From Anolis sagrei (Eukaryota; Chordata; Lepidosauria; Squamata; Anolidae): a DNA stretch of 64,000 nt. Every line of letters begins with the position of its first letter. Position 1 is the stretch's first letter. The position numbers were made by a program, and so were the translations under genes. The stretch spans positions 14,127,545-14,191,544 of the forward strand of contig NC_090025.1 of assembly GCF_037176765.1 (NCBI RefSeq). The letters run 5' to 3'. The notes below the pieces were generated by a model that saw only the letters and a program-made list of their open reading frames with translations, had not been told where the DNA came from and searched no databases. Of this stretch, positions 9,117 to 19,648 are shown piece after piece.

Positions 9117-11558
9117 TTAGTCACTGTATTCCTCCCTCTCGTGCAAAGGAGGGCATTTGTTTCCCATTTTCCACTTGATGTGTTGAGGTTTCAAGTAAGC
9201 TGCCAAGGAAGCAGTTCGGCTAATTTTTCTGCCCAGCTCTGGACTCTTGCCCTTTCTGGCTGGAGAGTTGTTGTTAGGCCTGGTAATAGGACGCGCTGGA
9301 AAAATGGTTTTGCCCCGAGGTGCCCCCAAAAGTTGCCAAACTTCCCCCGAAGTGGCACTGCTCAGGTACTGCCAGGGCCTCTTACCACTGCCATCCCGCA
9401 CCTGGACGTGGCACTGCAGCTTCTGCACCAGGACCTTGATGACCAGCTGGTGCCCATGCATGGCCGCCAAGTGCAATGGTGTGTAGCCACAGCCGGACTT
9501 GACGTTCACATCTAGAGGCACTCCGGCTTTCTTGGCACCGGTGACAACATCCAGCAACACCTGGACATTCCCGTGTTTGGCCAGCCAATGGAGCACTGTA
9601 TAGCCTGAAATGAAGTCCTTACGGGTGGCAAGATAGGGGTCTTCGAGGAGAAGAGCCCGGGCTTGCATCCAGGACCCTGTGGCTACCTTCACCAACCAAG
9701 CATGCTCTCGGGGCTCTAGCGGTACCATGGAGGACCTGTGCTCTGTTGACCCATCTGTGTCTGGGGCTAGTCCTTCCAAATTTGGTTTACTACCTGCACG
9801 GTTTTGCATTGACACCTGTTGTGGACTAAGCGAGGCATCAAGATTTGGAGGTGGAGGAGCCCTGGCTACTTTTTTTGCTTTGGGCAAATCTGTATTTGCC
9901 CGCTCAGCCTCTTTTCCCCTTAGTTTGTTGCCTCTGCCAGCAACCTGAGGGACCGACACAAGGTGGCCAGGGATTGTGCCATTCTGCTTGGCAGGAGGTG
10001 GCATCCCTCTTGGCCCATTGGCGTACGGTTTGGTGTTCAACCCCTTTGGCTGAGTTTTGCCAGTGCCCTCTGTCCTGCTCCGAACTCCCAAACGTGGGAG
10101 ACTGAAGCTGGCATCCCCTTCTGCCCGGTGGGAATCGCTCCCTCCACTGGCACTGCTGCCTTCTTCGCTGGCGGAGCTCCCCTTCTCAATGAAGTCCTCC
10201 AGATCCTGCAGAGAGAGTTGGCACCGGATGCTGCGGAAGACAGGCAGGGGGTCTCGAGAGCCACGATGGAGTCCGGAAAGTCCAGAAGTTGGACAGGAAT
10301 CGTTATCCGAGTCAGAATGTGTAGCCATCCAGTCCCGGATCCTTTGTTGGGTGATGCCACCTTGACTTGATGGAGGACCCATTTCCCTGGTGGGGATGGT
10401 TGTGGGATCTAGAGTTGGGCAGGAGTTGGTTTCAGTGGGAGAGTGATGAGTGGCTACCCAGTCCTGAATCCTTTGCTGGCTTGGTGGAGCACCCATTTCC
10501 CTGATGGGCAAGGCAGTGGAGTCCAGAGTCAAGCAGGAGTTGGTTTCAGTGGGAGAGTGATGGGTCGTCACCCAGTCCTGAATCCTTTGCTGGGTGATGC
10601 CTCCTTGGCTTGGTGGAGCTCCCATTTCCTTGATGGGGAAGGTGGTGGGGTCCAGAGTTGGGTAATTTTCAATGGAAGAGTGATGGGTCTTCACCCAGTC
10701 CTGAATCCTTTGCTGGGTGAGGCCACCTTGGCTTGGTGGAGCTCCCATTTCCCTGCTGGGGATGGTGGTGGAGTCCAGAATTGGGCAGGAGTTGGTTTCA
10801 GTGGGAGAGTGATGAGTGGCTACCGACTCCTGAATCGTTTGCTGCATGATGTGTCCTTGGCTTGGCAGAGGACCCATTTCCCTGACGGAGAAGGTGGTGG
10901 GTTCCAGAGTTGGGCAGGGGTTGGTTTCGGTGGGAGAATGATGAGTAGCCACCCAGTCCTGAATCCTTTGCTGGGTGCCACCTTGTCCCATTCCCCTGAG
11001 GGGCAAGGGGAGTCCTTTGGAGACGCGGAGACCCAGAGGACCCTCTTGGAAGCCCCCATTGATCTCTCTGAAAGGCTGAGGAGCTGGAGGGTCAACACAG
11101 GGCGGCAGCCTGGTGTCCGAAGGCCCCTCCTTGTTGGCCTGGCAGCTCTTGAGCGGTGCAGAGGAGGCTCTGCAGGTGAGCTCCCCCCCTCCCTGCTGAT
11201 GGAGAGCAGGAGCCCTGCGGCAATGGCCGGGCGGGACTGGCCTGGGCTTCAAGGCTGGGGGGGAGGAAGGCGAGGAGGAGGAGGGGGGAGGCGCCTTGCC
11301 CTCTTCTCCCACCAGCTCCCGGTACCGCTTCCTGAGCACCACGTACTTGGCGGCGGGGCCGGGCCCCTCGGTCTTGACGGTGGCCACGGAGTTGACGAAG
11401 CCCTTGAACTGGTCCCGGCGGCGCTGCAGCTCCTCGGGGCCGGCCTGGGGGTCCCGCAGGAAGCGCCTGAAGTGGGCCACCAACGCCGCGTTGGCCACTC
11501 GCCCTCCCGACTGGCACAGGAAGTCCAGCAGCTCGGCTTGGCTCAGCTCCAGGGCCAT
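9117..11558 (-). CDS. SOWAHB: SOWAHB, sosondowah ankyrin repeat domain family member B
   Basis: Single uninterrupted reading frame of 813 residues plus stop; the human protein is about 793. The frame continues 62 codons further upstream, but the start at 11558 is chosen because MALELSQAELLDFL matches the known N-terminus of the family. Residues 1-85 form the conserved N-terminal SOWAH domain (FKGFVNSVATVK, KYVVLRKRYREL). Residues about 195-425 hold six copies of a roughly 43-residue repeat. Residues about 620-745 hold the paired ankyrin repeats (GYTVLHWLAKHG, GYTPLHLAAMHGH). The C-terminus RTASLAAYLKPQH...REEYSD is also family-typical. The molecular function of SOWAH proteins is poorly known; ankyrin repeats suggest protein binding. 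The gene is intronless, as in mammals, and lies divergent to SEPTIN11. The middle of the protein is low-complexity and probably disordered. Confidence 0.95.
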   Translation of the reverse strand: MALELSQAELLDFLCQSGGRVANAALVAHFRRFLRDPQAGPEELQRRRDQFKGFVNSVATVKTEGPGPAAKYVVLRKRYRELVGEEGKAPPPSSSSPSSPPALKPRPVPPGHCRRAPALHQQGGGELTCRASSAPLKSCQANKEGPSDTRLPPCVDPPAPQPFREINGGFQEGPLGLRVSKGLPLPLRGMGQGGTQQRIQDWVATHHSPTETNPCPTLEPTTFSVREMGPLPSQGHIMQQTIQESVATHHSPTETNSCPILDSTTIPSREMGAPPSQGGLTQQRIQDWVKTHHSSIENYPTLDPTTFPIKEMGAPPSQGGITQQRIQDWVTTHHSPTETNSCLTLDSTALPIREMGAPPSQQRIQDWVATHHSPTETNSCPTLDPTTIPTREMGPPSSQGGITQQRIRDWMATHSDSDNDSCPTSGLSGLHRGSRDPLPVFRSIRCQLSLQDLEDFIEKGSSASEEGSSASGGSDSHRAEGDASFSLPRLGVRSRTEGTGKTQPKGLNTKPYANGPRGMPPPAKQNGTIPGHLVSVPQVAGRGNKLRGKEAERANTDLPKAKKVARAPPPPNLDASLSPQQVSMQNRAGSKPNLEGLAPDTDGSTEHRSSMVPLEPREHAWLVKVATGSWMQARALLLEDPYLATRKDFISGYTVLHWLAKHGNVQVLLDVVTGAKKAGVPLDVNVKSGCGYTPLHLAAMHGHQLVIKVLVQKLQCHVQVRDGSGKRPWQYLSSATSGEVWQLLGAPRGKTIFPARPITRPNNNSPARKGKSPELGRKISRTASLAAYLKPQHIKWKMGNKCPPLHEREEYSD
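10285..10985 (-). repeat. SOWAHB: In-frame 43-residue tandem repeats inside SOWAHB
   Basis: Six units of about 129 bp. Each starts I(Q/R)(D/E)W or IQES, then VATHHSPTETN, CPTLD, REMGAPPSQGG and ITQQR. One unit lacks part of the end and one has an altered middle. The frame is kept throughout. Similarity is highest among the central units, which suggests recent unequal exchange. Confidence 0.9.
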
Positions 11559-11900
11559 CCTCGCCCCGGGCAGCCCCGCGCCCTTCAAGCCCTCTCCTGG
11601 AGGACGGGCCCGGCTCCCATCGGGACCCTCCTCGCCCCCTCGCAAGGAGAAGAGAGCAAAGGAGAGGAAAGCAAAGAGAGGCACCTGCGCGCCGCCGAGG
11701 AGGAGAACGCAACTACTTCGCCGCCTTCCCCGACTCAGCCTCACCTGCCTCTCTCCCTCTGCGGCTCCACCCCCTTCCCCAGCTTAAGCCCCTCCCCCAA
11801 ACCCCGCCCCCTTTTAAGGTCATTGCAAAACCCATCGCGACGTTTCCCCTTTTGCAAAGGTACATATTTCCCTCCTCGGAGGAGGAGGTCACCGAAAGTG
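11150..11900 (-). promoter_or_regulatory. SOWAHB: CpG-rich SOWAHB promoter and 5' region
   Basis: The sequence turns strongly GC- and CpG-rich around the start codon. Upstream on the minus strand are a TTAAAAGG stretch next to GGGGGCGGGG and GGGGAGGGGC (GC-box-like), about 11785-11820, roughly 250 nt above the ATG. The start of transcription itself is not visible. Confidence 0.55.
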
Positions 11901-11964
11901 TGGCTGCGGAGGCGAGGCCAGAGAGGGTTGGTATCTTGCCTCCAGGCAGAGAAAGAAAAGGAAC

Positions 11965-12120
11965 AGCATTGACTGGGTTGCTGTGTGAGTTTTCCGGGCT
12001 GTGCCTGGCCATGTTCCAGAAGCATTCTCTCCTGACGTTTCGCCCACATCCATGGCAGGCATCCTCAAAGGTTGTGAGGTCTGTTGGAAACTAGGAAAAT
12101 GGGGTTTGTATATCTGTGGA
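11965..12120 (-). mobile_element. PLE fragment, left of BovB insertion
   Basis: Minus-strand PLE terminus and hammerhead-like motif. It is cut at TATCTGTGGA by a BovB element and continues at 12811-12885. Confidence 0.75.
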
Positions 12121-12810
12121 TATACAAACATCAGAAAAACCAAGAATATGGCAACAAGAATGATTGGCAATTGGGAAATAGAGGGAGAAAATGTGGAGGC
12201 CGTGACAGACTTTGTATTTCTAGGTGCAAAGATTACTGCAGATGCAGACTGTGGCCAGGAAATCAGAAGACGCTTCCTTCTTGGGAGGAGAGCAATGTCC
12301 AATCTCGATAAAATAGTAAAGAGCAGAGACATCACACTGGCAACAAAGATCTGCATAGTCAAAGCCATGGTATTCCCTGTAGTAACCTACGGATGTGAGA
12401 GATGGACCTTAGGGAAGGCTGAGCGAAGGAAGATCGATGCTTTTGAACTGTGGTGTTGGAGGAAGGTTCTGAGAGTGCCTTGGACTGCGAGAAGATCCAA
12501 CCAGTCCATCCTCCAGGAAATAAAGCCCGACTGCTCACTGGAGGGAAGGATACTAGAGACAAAGTTGAAGTACTTTGGCCACATCATGAGGAGACAGGAA
12601 AGCCTAGAGAAGACAATTATGCTGGGGAAAGTGGAAGGCAAAAGGAAGAGGGGCCGACCAAGGGCAAGAGGGATGGATGGCATCCTTGGAGTGACTGGCT
12701 TGACTCTGAAGGCGCTGGGGGTGGTGACAGCCAACAGGGAGCTCTGGCGTGGGCTGGTCCATGAGGTCACGAAGAGTTGGAGACGACTGAACGAATGAAC
12801 AACAACAACA
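12121..12810 (+). mobile_element. BovB (RTE) LINE, 5'-truncated
   Basis: A long frame encodes the end of the BovB protein: VTDFVFLGAKITADADC, RRAMSNLDKI, KAMVFPVVTYGCE, IDAFELWCWRKVLRVPWTARRSNQSIL, YFGHIMRR, GKRKRGRPR. The element ends in an AAC repeat and is flanked by a perfect 10-bp duplication TATCTGTGGA (12111-12120 and 12811-12820). It is therefore a discrete, fairly young insertion. The reverse transcriptase core is missing. Confidence 0.93.
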
Positions 12811-12885
12811 TATCTGTGGAATGTCCAGGGTGGGAGAAAGAAGGTGTTGGAGGTAGGTAGGTGTGAATGTTTCAATTGGCCATTG
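12811..12885 (-). mobile_element. PLE fragment, right of BovB insertion
   Basis: It continues the PLE at 11965-12120 after the duplicated target. Confidence 0.65.
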
Positions 12886-13134
12886 AAACAAAAAGAATTA
12901 TAGAACCACTAGCAACATGCCCTCAAAATGCACTTTACCACTGATTTAGGATTGACTGCATCCCCTCACCTCTCTTTGAAAACCCTTTACCAGTTATATC
13001 CTACCTTGTTCATGCCCAGCGTTATTTTTTAATTTTTTTAACTATTGCATTTGGCCCGGCCATGGGTTTTTAAATCCTTGTGTGTTACTGTTTATTGTTT
13101 ATTGTTTATATGTGATTTATATTAATTGTCCTTT
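12886..13134. other. Unassigned AT-rich stretch
   Basis: T-rich with 'tgtttattgtttat' repeats; it may be a worn LINE tail. No gene. Confidence 0.35.
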
Positions 13135-13472
13135 CTTCAAGACCTGGCTGATTCCTGCCAGGAATCTTTTGGTGGAAGGTGTTATCTGGCCCTGATGGTT
13201 TCCTGTCTGGAATTCCCCTGTTTGCTGAGTTTTGCTCTATTTACTGTCCTGATTTTAGAGGGGTTTTTTTAAGAATATTGGTAGGCAGATTTTGTTCATG
13301 TTAATGGTTTTCTCCTTTCTCTTGAAATTGTCCACATGCTTGTGGATTTCAATGGCTTTTCTGTGTACTCTGACATGGTGGTGATTAGGGTTAGGGTTAG
13401 GATGGATTCCTGCCTAGCGGAATCCTTTGTTGGGAGGTGTTATCTGGCCCTGATTGTTTCCTGTTTGGAATT
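13135..13472 (-). mobile_element. PLE fragments joined at a telomere-like repeat
   Basis: Two overlapping PLE stretches (13135-13384 and 13402-13472) repeat the same part of the element. They meet at TTAGGGTTAGGGTTAGG (13385-13401). The second is cut by CR1 and resumes at 14015-14100. Confidence 0.6.
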
Positions 13473-14012
13473 CATAGAGTTGGAAGAGACCTCATGGGCC
13501 ATCCAATCCAACCCCATTCTGCCAAAAAGCAGGAATATTGCATTCAAAGCACCCCTGACAGATGACCATCCAGCCTCTGTTTAAAAACTTCCAAAGAAGG
13601 AGCCTCCACCACACTCTGGGGCAGAGAGTTCCACTACTGAACAGCTCTCACAGTCAGGAAGTTCTTCCTCATGTTCAGATGGAATCTCCTTTCTTGTAGT
13701 TTGAAGCCATTGTTCCCTTGCATCCTAGTCTCCAGGGAAGCAGAAAACAAGCTTGCTCCCTCCTCCCTGTGGCTTCCTCTCACATATTTATACATGGCTA
13801 TCATATCTCCTCTCAGCCTTCTCTTCTTCAGGCTAAACATGCCCAGCTCCTTAAGCCGCTCCTCATTGGGCTTGTTCTCCAGACCCTTGATCATTTGAGT
13901 CTCCCTCCTCTGAACACATTCCAGCTTGTCAATATCTCTCTTGAATTGTGGTGCCCAGAATTGGACACAATATTCCAGGTGTGGTCTAACCAAAGCAGAA
14001 TAGAGGGGTAGC
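13473..14012 (-). mobile_element. CR1 LINE 3' end
   Basis: The minus strand encodes the CR1 RT C-terminus: [43 protein letters not shown]. It is inserted in PLE sequence, which continues at 14015-14100 after 'aattc'. Confidence 0.85.
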
Positions 14013-14107
14013 ATTAATTCCCCTGTTTTCAGAGTGTTATCCTTTATTTACTGTCCTGATTTTAGAGTTTTGCAATACTGGTATCCAGGTTTTGTTCACT
14101 GAGTTAA

Positions 14108-14149
<42 letters not shown>

Positions 14150-14226
14150 TTTATTTCTATTCCGTCTTATCTCCCAAAAGGGACTCAGGAGGAGTGTACA
14201 ACAAAAATCAACAAACATCCATTGCA

Positions 14227-14537
14227 GGGGAAAGTAAAGGTTTCCCTTGACATTAAGTCTAGTCATGTCCCACTCTGGGAAGTGATGCTCATTTCCATTT
14301 CTGAGCCGAAGAGCCGGCGTTGTCTGTAGACACCTCCTAGGCCATGTGACCAGCATGACTGCATGGAGCGTCTTTATCTTCCCATTTGGGCAGTACCTAC
14401 TGATCTACATTTGCATGTTTTATGAACCACTAGGTTGAAGCTGGGCCTAACAGCCGGAGCTCACCCCATTCCCTGGAGTTGAACCACCAACCTTTAGTTC
14501 AGCAAGTTCAGTGGTTTAATCTGCTGCATCACCAGAG
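14227..14537 (-). mobile_element. Sauria-type SINE in L2-like LINE
   Basis: tRNA-like head at the right end. Body has 'ctgatctacatttgcatg' and 'ggagatgagc' (inverse), and the BovB-type end is next to 'aaggtttccc'. Confidence 0.75.
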
Positions 14538-15176
14538 GGTTAAAACACTTCAAAGAATAAACAATCAAATAGATAGCACCAGGATGTACTTATAAAACAA
14601 CTCAAAGTAACAAGTGAGCAATTTAAATATATAGGATAAAATAATTGGGACACATTTCTCTAATGACTCTAATAATAGTCATAGATAATTAGCACCTTTA
14701 AAACATGTCATACAATTAGCGATAGGTCATCCGGGCTGAGGTAAGTCTCCATTAGCTGAATCAAAATGATAGTAAAGTGTGCATCCTCCTCCTCCCCATA
14801 TGCTTGAATACATAAGTAAGTTTTGACAGCTTCTTAAAGGAGAGGAGGGAAGGGGCAGTTTTCAGTTCTTTTGGGAGCGAGTTCCAGAGAAGGGGAGCAA
14901 TCACAGATAAGGCCCCCCTCTTTCACTCCCACCAGCTGTGCTTGAGACAAGGATGGGACTGAGAGATGGGCTTCCTTCGCAGATCACAGTGCTTGTGGTG
15001 GTTTGTATGCTGAGAGGTCTGGGCCTAAAACCATTTAGGGCTTTATAGGTAGTGACCAGCACTTTGTATTTAGCCTGGAAGCAGATCAGCAGCCAGTGGA
15101 TCTGCAGCCAACATGAGAGTCGTCTTCTCACTGTATATCAGTCCAGTTAGTAGCCTGGTTGTCAATCTCTGAACTA

Positions 15177-16118
15177 CAAGGGATATCCAGAAAGTAAGGT
15201 TACAAGATTTTTTAAAAAATACAAAAAAAGAAAAGAATATATTTTAATAAAAGTTACATGGATTATAGAATAGGTGATACATTATTTTTCCACATAATCA
15301 CCATCTAGTTCAATACATTTTGTCATCTGTGCGACAAGTCATTTTATGCCTGTGTCATAGAAGTCTCCCGCTGCCTTTTTTAGCCAGTTTGTCTCTTCAA
15401 TTTTCACCTCATTGTGGTGGTGAAAGTGTTTTCCACCCAGGTGTTCCTTCATTTTAGTGAACAGATGATAGTGACTGCATGCGGGATTGGGGCTGTGAGA
15501 GCGATAGCATAAAACATCCCAACCAAATGAAGTCAACAACTCTTGTGTTGCATGAGCAGTGTGAGGATGCGCATTGTCATGAAGGAGACAGACAGAAGAG
15601 AAATGGAATGAGGACTCCCATCTCTAACCTTCACCACAATGCCAGTTGATGAGCTACTAACAACTGGCATTGCTTGTTCATTTCTGCTCACTTCGTGCTA
15701 CACAGCAATGATGCCAACTTCCCCTGAGAAAATTCCCATGAGATCTATGTGCCTTGTAACCTTAGGTAAAGGTAAAGTTAGTCCCCTGACATTAAGTCCA
15801 GTCATGTTTGACTCTGGGGTGTGGTGCTCATCTCCATTTCTAAGCCCAAGAGCCAGCGTTGTCCGTAGACATCTCCAAGGTCATGTGGCCAGCATGACTG
15901 CATGGAGCACCGTTACCTTCCCGCCGGAGCGGTACCTATTGATCTACTCACATTTGAATGTTTTCGAACTGCTAGGTTGGCAGAAGCTAGGGCTGACAGC
16001 GGAAGCTCACGCCGCTCCCCGGAATCGAACCTGCGACCTTTCGATCAACAAGCTCAGCAGCTCAGTGCTTTAACCCACTGTGCCACCACTTGTAACCTTA
16101 CTTTCCGGATAACCCTCG
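15177..16118 (-). mobile_element. Mariner DNA transposon remnant
   Basis: Inverted ends of about 30 bp (C(A/G)AGGG(A/T)TATCC(A/G)GAAAGTAAGG) are bounded by TA on both sides. The minus strand keeps the end of a mariner transposase: HDNAHPHTAHATQELL (second catalytic Asp), HSPNPACSHYHLF (where the third Asp is expected it has His), MKEHLGGKHF and AAGDFYDTGIK. The 5' part of the transposase is missing, so it is inactive. Confidence 0.88.
15765..16088 (-). mobile_element. Sauria-type SINE inside the mariner
   Basis: Full-length tRNA-headed SINE with box-B-like GGTTCGATTCC and a BovB-type 3' end. It is flanked by a perfect 12-bp duplication CTTGTAACCTTA (15753-15764 and 16089-16100). It is therefore younger than the mariner. 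Confidence 0.92.
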
Positions 16119-16749
16119 TAATTGCAGCTTCCAAACTATCTTCAAAGGCAGTCCCACATTGAGAACACTGCAGTAGTCCAAACAGGAAGTAATTAAGTCA
16201 TGGACTATCATGACCAGATCTGTTATCTCAAGGTACGAGCACAGCTGGTGAACAAGTTTTAATTGTGCAAAGGCGCTCCTGACCACTGCCAACATTTGTG
16301 ATTCCAGGGTCAGCGATGACTCCAGGATCACCCCCAGATTGAGGACCTGAGTCTTCAAGGGAAGTGTGACCCTGTCCAACACAAGCTATAATCCCACATC
16401 CTGAACTGCCTTCTGACTGACCAGGAGTACCTCTGTTTTGCCTGGATTTATCTTCAAAGTATTAGCCCTCATCCAGTCCATCACTGATGACAGGCACCAG
16501 ATTAGGGGCAGCGTGGCATCCTTGGGTTTTGGTGGAAAGGAGAAATAGAGTTGGGTGTCATCTGGGTAAATTTGACACTGAACTCCAAAACTCCTGACAA
16601 TCTCCCCCAGCGGTTTCATGTAAATGTTAAAGAGCATGGGGGACAGAATCGAACCCTGTGGGACCCCACAAGTCACCAGCCAGGGAGTTGTCCCCCAGCT
16701 CCACCTTCTGGGTGGTGGAACCACTGCAAGACAGTGCTTCCCAGTCCCG

Positions 16750-17480
16750 TCTCAGAGAGACCATGTAGAGCTACAACTTCCAGGATTCCAGAATATTGAG
16801 CCATGACAAGTAAAGTGGTGTCAAACTGCATTAGTTCTGCGCTGTAGATTCATTCGTGCTTCTATCAAAGAAAGTGCTTTCAAAGAGAGAGATAGGAACA
16901 AAAAAGTTATTGGACATAATGGCAGGCCAAGCAGAATCATAATAGTAGCTGCAACAACTCTTCTCCTTTGCAATGCCATCGAAGGTACTTTAGTCAGCAT
17001 GTAGTTAAGTGCACTTTGGAAAAGCAGTCTATAAAACGTAGATGAAGGCGATAGCCGAGAAGGCGTTCTAACATTTCACACAGTTTCATTTGTTCTGTCT
17101 CCTTCAAGTCATTTGAAAAGAGCCCAAGGCTGAGAAGGTGTGAAGAAGGAACTGCTGAAAGGAGGAAACGGAGGAAAGAGGAAAGTCCTCATTGGGCCAG
17201 TTACACATTAACAACCCACTCCTAGTTGTATTTACTTGGCAGTTCCACACAAGTCAATGAAATTGACTCTCAGGTAAGCCATGCCAGAGTGAGGAAGGTG
17301 TGCTCAAGAATGTGTTCATCCCGGAAACTGGAAGAGTCATATTTTTGGACTGCAATATCCAGAATCCTCCAGCACCCTGGTAATTGTAGCTCAAAAAGTA
17401 AAAAATTTAAGCTGTGATTCAGAAAGACGAGCTAAATTGGGTTGCTGTGAGTTTTGATATTGTTAGCAAGATTCTGCAAA
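16750..17480. other. Half of MITE M (16750-16855), then unassigned sequence
   Basis: The first 100 bp are one arm of MITE M. The remainder shows no gene or recognised repeat. Confidence 0.4.
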
Positions 17481-17498
17481 CCTAGCATGCTTGTAATT

Positions 17499-18245
17499 TG
17501 GGATGTTGTGAGTTTTCCGGGCTGTGTGGCCATGTTCCAGAAGCATTCTCTCCTGACGTTTTGCCCACATCTATGGCAGGCATCCTCAGAGGTTGTGAGG
17601 TCTGTTGGAAACTAGGCAAGTGATGTTTATATATCTGTGGAATAATGTCCGGCATGGGAGAAAGAACTCTTGTCCGCTTGAGGCAAGTCTGAATGTTGCA
17701 AATGGCCATCTTGATTAGCATTGAATGACCTTGCAGCTTTAAAGCCTGGCTGGTTGCTGCCTGGGAGAAATCCTTTGTTGGACCAGTGGACATTCCAAAG
17801 ATATATAAACCTCACTTGCCTAGTTTCCAACAGGAGCCCGCGGTGGTGCAATGGGTTAAACCCTCGTGCCAGCAGGACTGAAGACCGACAGGTTGGAGGT
17901 TCGAATCTGGGGAGAGTGCGGATGAGCTCCCTCTGTCAGCTCTGGCTCCCCATGCGGGAACATGAGAGAAGCCTCCCACAAGGATGGTAAAACATCAAAA
18001 AATTTGGGAACCCCCTGGGCAACATCTTTGTAGATGGCCAATTCTCTCACACCAGAAGCGATTTGCAGTTTCTCAAGTCACTCCTGACACCAAAAAAAAA
18101 AGTTTCCAACAGGCCCCTCAACCTCTGAGGATGCCTGCCATAGATGTGGGTGAAACATCAGGAGAGAATGCTTCTGGAACATAGCCATACAGCCCAGAAA
18201 ACTCACAGCTACCCAGTGATTCAGTCCATAAAGACTTTGACAACA
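17499..18245. mobile_element. PLE inverted pair with SINE insertion
   Basis: Minus piece 17499-17780 is joined to plus piece 17781-18245. The plus piece is interrupted by a SINE. Both outer ends are the PLE 3' terminus. Confidence 0.75.
17834..18100 (+). mobile_element. ACASINE2-like SINE in PLE
   Basis: tRNA-like head GAGCCCGCGGTGGTGCAATG, box B GGTTCGAATCT, and a poly-A end. It is flanked by a perfect 12-bp duplication AGTTTCCAACAG (17822-17833 and 18101-18112). Confidence 0.93.
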
Positions 18246-18277
18246 CAAGTGCTAACTTGAGCATTGGGTTCCTATGT

Positions 18278-18500
18278 ACAATTGTTGATGTTGTGGTTAT
18301 GTGCTTCCAAGTCAGCTCTGATTACATGCTTTTCTTGGCAAGGTTTATTCAATGGAGATTTCCTCTTGCCATCCTTTGAGGCTGAGAGAGTGTGACTTGC
18401 CAAGATCTCTCACTAGGTTTCCCCAGATGAGTGGGATTCAAACCCAGATCTCCTCATGTCTTTATTGAACACTCGGACTACTCCATTTCGGTGGTTTACT
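18278..18500 (-). mobile_element. MIR/CORE-like tRNA SINE
   Basis: On the minus strand: a tRNA-like head, box-B-like GGTTTGAATCC, then the core 'gcaagtcacactctctcagcc' and 'ttgccaagaaaa'. Related copies: 24072, 39240, 42057, 62041. Confidence 0.6.
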
Positions 18501-18648
18501 TTGAAATTAACAGATGGTGGACCTAGTGTCTGACTAAGGACATGTTATTGTTTTAACATTTATATCCTGCCCTATTTCACATGATACCGAGACAAATAAC
18601 AACAAATAACAAAATGATATAATTCTGGAGTGTTGATACACCCTATAC

Positions 18649-18782
18649 CACGTATGGGCAAACTTTGGTCCTCCAGGTGTTTTGGACTTCAACTCCCACA
18701 ATTCCTAACAGCCTACCGGCTGTTAGGAATTGTGGGAGTTGAAGTCCAAAACACCTGGAGGACCAAAGTTTGCCCACTCCTG
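18649..18782. mobile_element. Palindromic hAT micro-MITE
   Basis: Near-perfect palindrome of 134 bp with an 8-bp perfect target duplication CCCTATAC on both sides (18641-18648, 18783-18790). Arms include 'ttggacttcaactccca' and 'acaattcctaacagcc'. Same family: 27232, 39594, 39748, 40436, 56755, 57095, 62089. Confidence 0.9.
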
Positions 18783-18790
18783 CCCTATAC

Positions 18791-18980
18791 TTTAGAATGA
18801 ATGCAGTTTGACCCCATTTTAATTCAATGTTAAGGAATCCTGGGAGTTGTAGTTTTTAGCCTTTATCCTTACCTGTCAAAGAGTGCTTATGCATCACGAA
18901 ACTACAGCTCCCGTGATTCCTTAACATTGCACCATGACAGTTAAAGTGGCATCAAACTGCGTTCGTTCTACAATGCAGAT
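18791..18980. mobile_element. MITE family M
   Basis: Full foldback copy: 'atgaatgcagtttgac' at the left and its inverse at the right, with 'tcctgggagttgtagt' in the arm. Confidence 0.65.
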
Positions 18981-19648
18981 GTGTCCCAAGGAGCTCATAT
19001 TCACCTCCATTTGATTCTAGTTTGTTTTATTTTCTCGGTTTTGTATTCCTGGCCTGCTCTGCTGCCATTCCCCTCCGTTGCTGATTGCTTTGACAGCAAG
19101 ACTTCCATGCAAAACTGCTGCCAAGTGCTAGATTAACCTTTCGTCATACAAATGAGCCAAGGCTTGCAACACTGGGGATGTGCATATATGCTTGGGAGGA
19201 AAACCCTCTTGGAAGTAAACAGGAGTAAAGTCTGAGTAAACTTGCGTAGAGCCAGGCTGTGGGTGTAGGTTAGCTCAATGGGATCTAATGGATCAAGGAG
19301 GAATTGCTCAGCCTAAGAGGTGCCCTTGGAGTTTGCTGTAGCACATGATGGCATTATCAGGATGGACTTTCTTCTAGGTATATCCTCCTTAGGTTTAGGA
19401 AGTATATGCTGGAGTGTTGAAAGGTCACCTGAAGTAGACTGTTTCATCTGGGCTTCGTAGTTTGTTGAGGCACTCTTTGATAGAGAAACCCAAAGACTTT
19501 TTAAAATCACAACTCCCATTGAGTCATGGCTGTTACTTGCTTACCTACTTAGGCGATCCCTCGTTGTCCGAGTAGGATAATCCTCCAGGATGGGTCCATA
19601 TATGGCTGTTAATGCCATGTCCAACTGCATTAATTCTATCATGTTGAT
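18981..19648. other. Unassigned; right end is an arm of MITE M
   Basis: About 19600-19648 is an M arm into which the hAT family A copy inserted. The rest has no recognised content. Confidence 0.4.

Larger units (their letters stand above)
14103..16730 (-). mobile_element. L2-like LINE, broken by SINE and mariner insertions
   Basis: The AAT microsatellite at 14109-14150 is its 3' tail read in reverse. Minus-strand pieces encode GVPQGSILSPMLFNIYMKPLGE and YPDDTQLYFSF (YxDD motif C of reverse transcriptase; the usual YADD Ala is Pro), plus MRANTLKINPGKTEVLLV, LDYCSVLNVGLP and LQIHWLLICFQAKYKVLV. It is interrupted at 14227-14537 and 15177-16118. 5'-truncated. Confidence 0.8.

Noticed and set aside
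10443-11972. 509-codon open frame on the plus strand
   Set aside because: Antisense shadow of SOWAHB. It stays open because of the GC-rich, repeated coding sequence; no domain of its own.
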